DNA of 64,000 nucleotides, taken from the NCBI GenBank assembly GCA_020726505.1, contig JAHLEZ010000008.1, positions 310,001-374,000 of the forward strand, written 5' to 3'. The stretch's first letter is position 1. Each line of letters opens with the position of its first letter. Positions 51,101 to 62,004 of this stretch are shown here, in pieces. The DNA is from Leptodontidium sp. MPI-SDFR-AT-0119. Lineage: Eukaryota > Ascomycota > Leotiomycetes > Helotiales > Leptodontidiaceae. The position numbers and the translations under genes were made by a program. The notes beneath the pieces were generated by a model. It worked only from the letters and a program-made list of their open reading frames with translations, searched no databases and was not told where the DNA came from.

Positions 51101-54100
51101 CTTTCCTCTTTTGTCTGCTCTCAACTACGAATCACTTGACAGATTCAAGCAAGAAGGTATACAAAGTCTTGGGTTATCAAGTATGGCTGAGATCGAGGAT
51201 ATCTACCCTTGCTCTCCAATGCAAACAGGTGTTCTGATAAGTCAAACTCGCGCCCCAGAAACATACTGGATTCAAAGTTGCTTTGAGGTCCGATCAAATA
51301 GCGATCCTATAGAGATTCCAAGGGTCCAAATTGCCTGGCAAAAGGTCGTCGCCCGCCATCCTTCTCTTCGCACAGTCTTTATCGATGGTATCTCCCAGGG
51401 CAACCTCTTCAATCAAGTTGTTCTCAACGAATTCTCGCCCAGGATTTTGCACATCGAGTGTGGTGAAAGCGATCCTCTTCCGACTCTCAACAACCTGCCA
51501 CTTCTCAAGTATGGCAGCGAGCCTCCTCACCGACTTATACTTTGCAGAACTTGGAATAAGGTCTATATTAAGATCGAAATTAGCCACGCTCTTGTGGATG
51601 CGGGTTCCATGGGAGTTATCCTTCGCGATCTTGCGATGGCATATGAGGGCAGCCTATCCATTTCCGGGGCCCCTCTATACAGCGACTACATCAAGTACCT
51701 CCAGGAACACTCGGTGGATAACGAGTTAACATACTGGCACCAATACCTTACAGGTGTTGAGCCTTGCCAATTTCCCAGTTTGAACGACGGCCCACAAGAC
51801 ACCGCGGCCCAAACTTTAGGGGTCCACATCGACTCGGACATCTCAATGAAATCCATATCAACATTCTGTCAAGAGAACAACATGACAATATCAAGTGTTC
51901 TGCAACTTGCCTGGGCCCTGGTACTCCGTTCCTTTACTAGCATGGATCGCGTTTGCTTCGGCTACTTGGTTTCGGGTCGCGATGTCCATGTCGATGGCAT
52001 CCAAGATGCAATTGGAGCATTCATTAATATGCTGGTTTGCCGAGTTGATCTTGATGATCGGTCACGTCCGCTTATCAAAGTCCTCGAGAGTACTCGAGAG
52101 AACTTCGGAAACTCTCTGCAGCACCAGCATAACTCATTAGCGGAAATTCAACATTCTCTCAATATCACAGGCCCATTGTTCAATACTGCCGTTTCATTCC
52201 ACGGAGAGTTCCAGAGACAGTTTTCAGGTATCAGCTTCGAGGCTATTGGTGGAGATGGTGCATCAGAGTACGATTTCGTTCTTGACATTGGTGCTGCTGG
52301 CCAAAAGCTGTACTTTGATCTCAGCCACAATACACAGCTCATGTCAGGAGAGCAATGTATGAACCTGGGCAGTACATTCGAGAAAGCTCTGCAAACCATT
52401 TTAGTATCTTCAGAAAAGACTGTGGGGCAAGTTGATTTGTTCAGCGAACGTAATCACAGACAAGTATGGGGTTGGAACAATAAAGAGCTGCGGCCAGGTA
52501 TCGCGGGATTTTGTGTTCATGACATCATCGAGGAGAATGTTGACATACGGGGGACCTCTCTGGCGATAAGCTCGTGGGATGGCAATATGACGTATCTTGA
52601 ACTGGGTATCCTCTCAACTCGACTCGCAAGCTATCTCGTCGGAATGGACATTGGACCAGAGGTGCTAGTACCTGTGTGTCTCGAGAAGTCGAAGTGGGCG
52701 GTTGTGGCCATTCTTGCTGTCATGAAAGCAGGAGGAGCATTTGTTCTCATGGATGCAGGCCAAACGGGACGATTCGGGACCATCATTCGAAAGACCAAGG
52801 CGAACATAGTTCTTGCTTCGGCTTCGGCTTCTCGAGCTCTGAGCGCAATCATCGATACTGTTGTAGTAGTCGATGATAATCTTCTCTCTCGACTTTCATC
52901 CAAGGTGGTCACCCTTCGGCAACCTGTGACGCCGCAAAACGCAGCCTATGTCCTTTTCACATCAGGAAGCACGGGCGAACCCAAGGGCTGTATCATTGAA
53001 CATGGTTCTTATTGTTCAAGCGCCTTGGCCCAGAAGGAAGCCTGGGGTCTGAGCTACCGCTCCCGCGTCTTGCAATTCGCCAGTTTCAGCTTCGACGCAT
53101 CGATGGGAGAGATTCTTACTACCCTAATGGTTGGGGGATGTGTCTGCGTACCTTCCGAGTCAGAACGGCTGAATGATATAAGCGCAGTAATTCGCCAAAG
53201 ACATATCGATGTTGTGATATTAACACCAACTTTTGCAAAGCTGCTGAATCCAGAGAATGTGCCAACTGTCAAGACGATGATTCTCGGCGGAGAATCCACT
53301 GGCAAGGAACACATTCGAAAGTGGCACGATAAAGTGAGACTCATCCCAGCATACGGTCCGACAGAGTGCTGCCTCGTGAGCAGCTCTGTTATGAATCTCA
53401 CGGTCGACACCGAATCTACAAATATTGGCGTGCCTAATATGGCAAATTATTGGATTGTCGATCCTCTCGATTACAACTTGCTGGTTCCCGTGGGAGCAAT
53501 CGGTGAGCTTCTGATCGAAGGCCCCATTGTCGGCCGAGGATATCTTGATAGTCCAGCCCAAACGGCTGCGGCGTTCATCGAAAACCCGGGATTCATCGTA
53601 CCTTACTCGAGGGGATTAACAAGACGCATGTACAAGAGTGGAGATCTTGTTCAATATAACAGTGACGGGTCTTTCCGATATTGTGGCAGAGCTGATACAC
53701 AAGTTAAACTGCGTGGTCAAAGAATCGAGTTGTCGGAGGTTGAGCATTACCTGAGAAAGGCAATCAGCAACCAGGTACATGTTGCTGCCGAGGTTTTGAA
53801 GCTTGAAAATGAACAAGCCGTTCTTGCTGCATTCATATGCTTGGGGGAGAATTTCGATGGCGATGAAACCTTGGCGAATATTTCTACCATCACCAAGGAC
53901 CGCCTGCACGCTCTTGTTGATGGAGTCGACACAAGAATGGCTGCATTTGCTCCATCATTCATGATACCCACTCTTTTCATCCCCATTAGAACTTTACCAT
54001 TGGCGCCATCTCTCAAGACGGACCGGAAAAGACTTCGCCAAGTAGCAGCATCTCTCTCTAGGTCACAACTTTCATTCCTGCAGACTCGGAAAGAGTCCGG

Positions 54101-56228
54101 GCAAAGGTCGTTTACCGAAATGGAACTGCGCCTGCAGTCGCTGTGGGCCACAACCCTCAACATAGACCCAACTCGGGTCACACAAGAGGACAGCTTTCTC
54201 AAACTTGGAGGTGACTCAATCCTCGCAATCAAACTTGTTGCAGCTTGTCGAGCAGATGGTTTATCGATATCCGTCTCCGACGTCTTGCGAAACTTAACTC
54301 TCTCCCAGATGGCTTCTGTAGTCTCCTCTCTGGATGTGACTGAACAGACAAAATACGAGCCTTTCATGACCTTGGGGTATCCGGTAAATGATCACTTCCT
54401 CGACCAAGTCATCTGCCCACAATTGTTGGTCGATAAATCCGAGATCGAAGATATCGTCGAAGGAACAAATATGCAAACATTATTCACGACTACAGGTCTG
54501 CTTTCAACTCGTGGCAACACCAATTACTTTGTCTTCAGTCTTTCGGGAAGTGTAGATTCCGCACGCCTCGAATATGCATGCCAACAACTAGTTCAACGGC
54601 ACCAAATCTTGCGTACTCGATTTCTGACGCATCATCAACAACTGCTTCAAGTCATCCTTCGCAACTACACCCCACAATTCCAGCGCCACCAGGCCGCCAA
54701 ATGGAGGTTGGGTCATCTTGCAGCCAAACTGGCCAAGCTTGATCAAGCTGAGCCCATAACTTTGGGGACTCCGGTTGTCCGCTTCTCATTTCTGGATGGC
54801 GGCAAACAGAGCTTGTTGGTCATGCGACTGAGCCACTCTCAGTATGACGGCATGTCAATCAGAATTCTTGTCGATGATCTCGCGGCATTTTACAGTGGCC
54901 AAGGCGTACCTCATCGCCCGTCTTTCTCTGAGTTTGTTCATAGATCTCAGGAGAGCAACTCAAGAGGCGCCGATGGATACTGGTCTAAACTCCTCAAAGG
55001 CTCTTCGATGACTGATCTAGTCGTCCACGAACGGCCTGCTTATGAGAACACCAAAATTAAAATTATCAGCCGCGATGTTGCTTCATTAACGTCACAGGAG
55101 CATGGAATGACTTTCGCGACGGTCTTGAAAGCGGCTTGGGCGTTAGTTCTTGCCCAGATGTCTGGAGAAAGCAATGTCGTCTTTGGTCACTTGGTGTCCG
55201 GCAGGAACCTCGCTCTTGGCAGTGGAGACATTAACGGTGTTCTGGGTCCTTGCTTGAATATAATTCCTGTCAGGGTGCAGCTCCAGGAGAAGATTACGAC
55301 TGTTATGGACCTTTTGCGTGATATTCACAATCAGCAGCTTGCAGCAATTCCATTCGAGACCACAGGGTTCAGCAAGATCGTGCAGCGATGCACTGATTGG
55401 CCTTTGTGGACGCGATGCAGCTCCGTTGTACAACACCAAAACCTGGATGGGGTTGAAGAGCACCTCAAATCGTTTAAATTTGGCCACCATGATTGTAAGA
55501 TTGGGATCATGGCTCCATCGCATGACTCCATGGATATCCTGGTGTTCTCATCGCCGAAGGGGACAAAGACCCGTGTTGATCTGAACTTTTGCGAGAAGGT
55601 TATCCCATCCTTCCTCGCTGAGGACCTGATGGAACTTCTCTGCATCAATATCGCTCTTCTGACGGGCGATGTAGGGAAACGTCTCCCGCCTGCCTCTCTC
55701 ATCACTTCACTTCCTCCTCAGATCCCCTTGGCCATGAAGCAATCAACATCTCATCTTCGAATTCAAGCGAGCGACGACAAGTTGTTAATCATGAATAAGT
55801 CTTCGGCGCTTCAAGTCTATGATCATAGCCGTCTAGCATCAACCGGACTGTTCAGAAAGAACAATCCATCCAAAGAAATAGTCATGCGAGCATGGGCATC
55901 AATCCTATCAAGTGGCGATCAATCACCAACCGAGATCGACATCAATGTCCCATTCTACGACGTCTGGGGCAGCTTGCTAGTTGCTAGCCAGTTTTCGGAG
56001 CACTACATTCGCGAGGGTTTCGATGTTACCATGGAGGAAATTATTGAGAATCCTTCGATGCAGATGCAAACTTTGCTTCTGTCAAATGTGTCAGCAACCG
56101 TCAACAAGAAACAGGAAAAGACTCGAACAAACAGCAATCTGCGAGTCTCTAAGACGGAGAGTCCTCTTGTAAAGAGTACAAAATTTTCGAAGTGGGCGAA
56201 GACTTCTGTGATGAGAGTCACTAGCTAG
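39137..56228 (+). CDS. Four-module non-ribosomal peptide synthetase, cyclic tetrapeptide type (HTS1/APS1-like)
   Basis: 5,662-aa NRPS in three exons (39137-39679, 39730-48913, 48967-56228; introns of 50 and 53 nt). Domain order read from motifs: truncated C (1-240); A1 (FTSGSTG ~410), T1 (Ser834), E1 (HHAVVD, His1017/His1018/Asp1022); C2 (NHALVDG, His1488), A2 (~1955), T2 (Ser2379); C3 (HHSLYDG, 2579-2585), A3 (~3027), T3 (Ser3448), E2 (HSLVID, 3637-3642); C4 (SHALVDA, His4116), A4 (~4573), T4 (Ser4993); terminal CT (SHSQYDG, 5198-5204); degenerate carrier-like tail (~5570-5610). Four A-T pairs plus a CT domain predict a macrocyclised tetrapeptide. E1 is intact. E2 has Ser for the catalytic second His and is probably inactive. 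All four A domains keep the Asp that binds the alpha-amino group, so each takes an alpha-amino acid. The second intron cuts A3 just before its YKTGDL motif. Neighbouring FAS, BCAT and P450 genes imply that one module loads a long-chain amino acid. Related products are host-selective toxins and HDAC inhibitors; this product is unknown. Confidence 0.95.
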
Positions 56229-57389
56229 GATAATATGTGTATGCTCTCTTCTTTCCCGAGATCCAAGCAGGTGCTAATTGAATACAGAATCCCGAGGTTT
56301 CATTGTTGATATTGATGTTATGTGTTAGGGTGGATTTAGCAATTTTAGGGTATTTATTTTCTTTTTTAGGAGCTTTGGGCACAGTGTTTTTTTGAGAGCA
56401 GGAGGAGTTTAGTTTGTACACTTTTAAATTATCATCACTTTGAATCACTAGATACTACTTTATTCATTGACCAAGTGAAATCAACCCATAGCGAGCAAGC
56501 ATATCTAAGCACTAAATATAAAGTGTAATGGTCGCTGTGTATACTTAGTGCAAATACTAAAGAGGGTTGTTAACCTTAGATGATTATGAGATAGATGTAT
56601 TGTATTACCTATGGGCTGTTGAAAACTGGCCGGCATGTTCGACAACTTCGTGTCTTGCCTCCACTCCGTCTTGATACTTCCCCGGCCAACCACTTCCGTA
56701 ATTTTCTTCAACGTTTTGTTCAAGCCGCAGCTAAGCCCTAGGTTAATGTCTCCCTGTCAGATCATACCTATGTATATAAATGTTCCATAACCCACGCAGC
56801 CCAAACACCATCCGCAGCACGGCTGTCCTTGGTTTCATGACTACACGACCACCAAGACTTCTGCTTCCCGGAAGTTAGCTCACTAGGAACAAGCGCTAGA
56901 CTTCACTTTGTGGGTGCGAGGTTTTCTCTTGCTGGAATGCTCGCCAAGGAAAAGGACGTCGTAGTCCCTACCCCTAGATGTTGGAGGCGGGCAGTTTCGG
57001 TCTGTCTGCTTGACAATTTCAAGTTTAGTTTACGTTGGTCCTTGTAAGGGTTAGAGGCTTATAGGTGAGGACAAAGTAGGACGATGCGGTAGATGCGAGA
57101 TCATTATGAGAGGCTGTTTGGAGATGAGAGCCATACAGCGAGGCGATAAATCTGGGAAATTTATTGAACGAGGCAAAAACAAGAGAAAGTCGAAATCTCT
57201 GGCCATCGCTAGTACGAATGATGAGTGGTGTTCTTGAAACCATAAACAGCATTTGAGATGGCTCTAAGAGCAAAGTATAATAAATATATGTAGCCTCGAA
57301 GGGTTGAACAACCAGCTGTAAGATATCCCCATTAGAAACGCAGAAAACTTAGAATATAGGACAGATCTGAGCAATTTTTGGACTAGAGG
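56229..57389. other. Intergenic region between the NRPS and the HET gene
   Basis: About 1.16 kb containing the convergent 3' ends. Short frames at 56221-56723 (-) and 57025-57273 (-) have no recognisable domain. No repeat or RNA gene seen. Confidence 0.4.
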
Positions 57390-59958
57390 CTACACAATCC
57401 GAATTGTCATTCTTTTTGGACATTGCTTAGCAACCTCAATCCACGCCTTCCCCTCCAGCACCCCAACCGATGGTCTCTCCACCTTCTCCTCAAACCTCTT
57501 CCAATCCTCATCCATGAGATCCTTCCACTTCTTCGTCTCAATTCTATGCGTCTCCGAGACAATGACGGATATCTCCCAAGGCCGTTTCAAGATGAAAACA
57601 CCTATACGTCGATATTCATTGTCTTTCGCACCGGTTGATTCTAGAAGTAGGAGATTCGCAGCTCCTGTCATAGATTCATTTTCGTTGTCCTTGTATTCTT
57701 CTGGTATGCCTTCCGTCGACGCTATCAAAAAGGCGGCAAATCTTTGATTTGGACTTGAGATATGTTGCTGTTCGAATTCGAAAGTTCCTCCGCCTCCCTT
57801 ATTTAGCAGCTGCAGAGCGAATACATGCAGAGCAGGATATTTGCAAGTCTTCGATTCGGCTGTGTTGCTTTTTGGCAGGCTCTTATATTCTTCCCAGGAA
57901 GACGACGTATTACGCCAGTACTCTGCCCACAGGTCGCCCAGCATAAATAGTGACCCTTTGATGCTAAGATAGCCAGACTTCAGCTGGCCATATAGATCTT
58001 CAGCCAACGGCTCAAGGTGAATCTTGACAGGTGTAGCGACATTCGTGATAGGTATATCGTCGCCGATAGCACTGTTATACATCGTAACTCGTCCACCATT
58101 AATGCTAGCCCAGGACCAAGATGGAGCTCGATAAGCAGTTGGTTTCGTAAAGTCCATGTCTGAAAGCGATAATCTCCTGCTGCTCTTATTGAGCCAGACT
58201 ACTTGCCGCGACCAGCAAAGACATTGTAATAGCTCAGACTCCCACATTCCGGCACAGTACTTATCTTTAGTTATGTCTGCGAAAGCACGGGCTACACCTC
58301 CTAGTGCAGGGAGGATGTCAGTGTCTTTGGTGTAGTTTCGTCTGCTGTATTCGAAGATGATCTCAAACCATCGAGTGTAGGGATTCAGATTCAAAGAATC
58401 TTGCATGTTGTACTAAACCAACTATAGTTTAGCAAATATATCTTGATGGGGAGAGCAAGCTAATGCATATTTAGATGTGGGACAACATAAACCTGAACTT
58501 GTCATGTATTTTGGCAGCCATCCAATTCGAGCTTTCTGCGTCTCAAACGCAGATATTTGCTTAAGAATGCCGAATTGTAGGCCTTGATATACGGCATTCG
58601 CTTTGTTCTTCCGAGTCTTGTTATGGAAGAAGTCCTTGCTGTCAAACAAATGGTCCTTCATCAAAACATGACCACTTTCAGTAAACCGTCCCCTGCTACA
58701 TTCCCACACGGTTTGATCCTTACGGAACGACAAGCTTCGTGATGCCAGCAGACCCTCTTGCAGGGTCCAAATCCGGGTCTGAAGTGGATTCGTGTATGAT
58801 AGATCGACAGCGTTACGAAAGCTTGGCCGGAGCCAGACGGTGCATTGCTCCTTACCATCTAGGAAGGGCAACTGACAGGGTTCCCATTTGATGGGTGGCC
58901 GAGAAGCATAGATACCGGCAGCGGTGGATGGGGACTCGGAAGCTATAATGGTGACTGCGGCACCGGAGTACACATCCTGCATTCTTGCAGATTCGGCCCT
59001 CCAGTCGGTGGTGGAATCTTGCAGTATACACAGCGCATCGATCCAAATATACTGCAGGTCCAATTTCTGGGTGGCTTGGATGGCATCGCGAAGCGTTGCC
59101 GGCCATTTCTCTAATGCGATACCGGCTCTGAACTCCTCGACGGTATCACTCCTGAGAGTAAACTTGGTAATACCAGGTCCCCAGCAATAGCTAAGTGCGG
59201 CCCAAGAGGCGGCTTGTGGGACCTCTTCCACACTCAGGCGAGGAGGGTCGTTGCTTCCCTTCCTTCCGACATTGATGAGCCGCGTGGGTCGGCGAAAGGA
59301 CCTTGAAGGACCACACTCTGGATGGGTGAGAAGACAATCTTGGAACCACTCCATCGCCGCGACTCTGCATAGTTCTGAGTCCGAGTGAGAGGCTACGGGT
59401 GTTCCTACGAACTTTGAAGTCTTTCGAGGCACGGAGTCTAGACCGTGTCAATCTTCTGCTGGAACTTGATTCGATGAACTCACCTCTATTAGAAAATACA
59501 TCGAATGTACACAACGTGCGAGATGAATGATCAGGTCTCTGCGTTACAATGATAGTAGGCATCTCGGCCTTGGAGACACAGTGACCACTTGTGCCAATGA
59601 ATAGTTGACCTTGTCCAGCATCATCGATTGCTTTATCTGCCGTCGGATACCTCCCAGAGTCCCCTGACCAAGACTCGAAGATCAATCTGCAAAATGTGCA
59701 ACCAGTGTTTGCGGATGTTTCCAGAGCACTCAAGCTCTTTTGATGTTGGAAGAAATCGGGCAATCCTGATTTATATTCCAAGAAGTCGTCGTGGAGACCG
59801 GTTAATCTAGTTTTTATCGTAGTTGATGTCTGAGCCTCGGATTGAGCGAGGAGTTTGCGGATATCAAGCTTTTGACAGACATCGCAAAGATGCAGCGACA
59901 TCGCGTGGGAGGTGCAAATATCTAAGGTTTGGCTGTTAAAGCTCTGTTGAGGGTTCAA
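57390..59958 (-). CDS. HET-domain (heterokaryon incompatibility) protein
   Basis: 809-aa protein in three exons: 59958-59484, 59437-58493 and 58399-57390, with introns of 46 and 93 nt. After a Cys-rich N-terminus (LHLCDVCQKLDI, about 22-33; GCTFCRLIFESW), the HET domain (PF06985) begins with WAALSYCWG (about 237-245) and continues with LQYIWIDALCILQD, VYSGAAVTIIAS and RIWTLQEGLLASRSLSF. The C-terminal part carries APSWSWAS, usual for this family. HET proteins act in nonself recognition and cell death, often through partners. This copy looks intact. The second acceptor is at 58400, not at the ATG at 58406: the splice gives TSS/DSLNLNPY. It marks the right edge of the metabolite cluster and is probably unrelated to biosynthesis. 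Confidence 0.88.
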
Positions 59959-61196
59959 GGAACTTTCTCGTTGTTCTTAAATGATTTGAATGCTTATGCA
60001 ATGAGGATCGTGGAGCGCAGGGCCCTTTCCAGATAAATACTACACGATGAGCAGTTGGGCGTCTCCTCCGACATATAGGGTTTGGCTAGCCGTCGATATG
60101 CCCAATGAGATCTGAGATGGGGGCGGCACAGCACCTTATTGGCCCATCCAAACACAAATCGGCAAAGGACTGCGGCGTGTGCTCCAATCCTTATATCCAG
60201 CCGGTGCGGTGTGACCTTGGGGGCGGAAAATGGGGGCCAAGGATTGGAGGTCAAGCAGCCCAACGAGGCTATCAACTCGTAAAGCAAGCGCGACTACAAA
60301 CACGAAGCAGAGAAATATGTAATCGCCTGTGGAGATTCTAAATCGTGAGAATGCAGAAGTCTATAATTATCTCCTGACCTTCTACTCCTCGAACCTACCT
60401 TTGCGCATAGATGCCATCATGATTTTTCACTTTAGCCACGCTGTATTTGAAGATTAGCCCACACTCTACTGTACTTTATTTCGAAACCCAACGGCTTTAC
60501 AACGGACCATTTCTAATCTTGGCAAAAGGGCTATTAAATCAGCTTCGGGCTTCTCCGCACAACAGCCCACAATTTTCCTTTAGACGGCACTGTGCCTAAA
60601 TCTCATCACTTAATCGTGGGGGCATTAGAACAGTCTTAATATTTGATCGACCTAAATGGCAGTACATGGATATCCCCGAGTACTTTTCCAAACGTATTTG
60701 AGGTTTCTATCGAGGTGGTTCTAGAAAGATGACCCACCTTCCACTGCACACAACTGTGCACATGGCTTTCGAGAATCTGAGAGTGTAGGCTAAACATGAA
60801 CCCTTCTGGTGCTATCGTCTGCTGATCGTGTTGCTGGTAACATCGCACACGGCTTTTGCTTCAGGGTCCAGATCTAAGATCTTTTTCAAGCCCCCTCGGC
60901 ATGGGTAAGATGAGTCGGTCCCAGAATCTCGAGGACAGCTTGTTCTCTCAAGTTAAATGGGCCTTGGACAAGTTCTTCATTACCCGGTACAGCCATTCTG
61001 TTCTTAGCCATGCTAAATGCTCGCATTTTTGCCACTAGACTTTGGTCGCATCTTGGTCCTGTCTTTGCACTGTGTGCAGAGTCCCCTTCTGTTGTTCGCA
61101 ACGGCTTGGCCGAGATGGCCGAGGTCAGCCAAACTATCCTTGCCTTACGACCTGTCCCTAGATATACCATCGAGGTCCTCGTATCAATCGCGGCGG
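59959..61196. other. Intergenic region without a supported gene
   Basis: About 1.2 kb upstream of the HET gene. Open frames at 59994-60341, 60636-61038 and 60886-61282 on both strands overlap one another and show no domain. Composition is normal, not RIP-like. I see nothing further. Confidence 0.4.
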
Positions 61197-61993
61197 TCAT
61201 CCAAGGAGGCTCCACGTGGGGTGGCAGTCGAGTGGAAATGGTTGAAGGTATGCTTGTTTCCGATGCTTCGGAGCATCGATAAGCATAGTCGGACTCAGGC
61301 CCTTATCATATTCACTACCCCGACTCCTGCGAATCTGTCTGCGAGTCTGCCTTATAAGAAGAGTCATCCTTGACTCTGTTTTCTGCTTTCTCTTCTTCTC
61401 GCTTGGAAATCGCTTCTCCTCCCTCTCTCGAAGCCTCTCTTCTAGTGTGCTCTCTCGTCGCCGTTTCCGTACCCACGGTTTCATCGTCCGCTCTTGACTA
61501 ACTCCGTCTTGTCGTGTAGCCGCTCTGGATTTAGCGCGCTCGACCTGGTCGCATAGAAATTCTGCAGAGATGGAAATGCAAGCGCTGTCTTGTAAACTTT
61601 CGCCAAGGACTTCGGTTGTGAAATTACACAATGGAAAGCTGATGTTCGCGGACTCGTTCGGCTGCTCGACTTCGTTGGGAATGGCTGATATCGTTAGCTA
61701 AATACGCCCAAGGAATTATAGGAGATTACCTCGTTAATAAGTATTTGCACCGCAGCTAGCTCATTTTCGCCGTCGTCGTTACGGATGGCTTGGGGTTCCC
61801 ACACCGAGACCGTTGCCACATCCGTCTCGTTATACGCCAAATCTATGCCAATGACGGTGCGAATGTCCCCGTCAGATCCAAGAATATATTCGTCGGCCAA
61901 ACGTGCTAAGTCCTTCCCCTTTTGTGCGAACGCAACTTCGAAAACGACCCCTGGGTAGCGGGCCTGCGAATGCCGGAACTGTCCGTCGGGGCT
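61197..61993 (-). pseudogene. 3' part of a conserved fungal hypothetical gene, broken by a transposon
   Basis: On the minus strand from 61993 the frame reads SPDGQFRHSQARYPGVVFEVA, then KDLARLADEYILGSDGDIRTVIGIDLAY and TVSVWEP, a block I recognise as widespread in fungal hypothetical proteins of unknown function. After a probable intron (about 61729-61685; its phase does not fit cleanly, so a frameshift is possible) a second segment, 61681-61197, ends in a basic, Arg/Lys/Glu-rich tail. Upstream of 61993 the frame hits a stop after about five codons and RIP-like transposon DNA begins near 62005, so the N-terminal part has been lost or displaced by insertion. Confidence 0.6.
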
Positions 61994-62004
61994 ATGAGAG
62001 CTGT

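Noticed and set aside
55331..55705. 124-codon minus-strand frame inside the NRPS
   Set aside because: Shadow of the NRPS CT domain; no independent homology.
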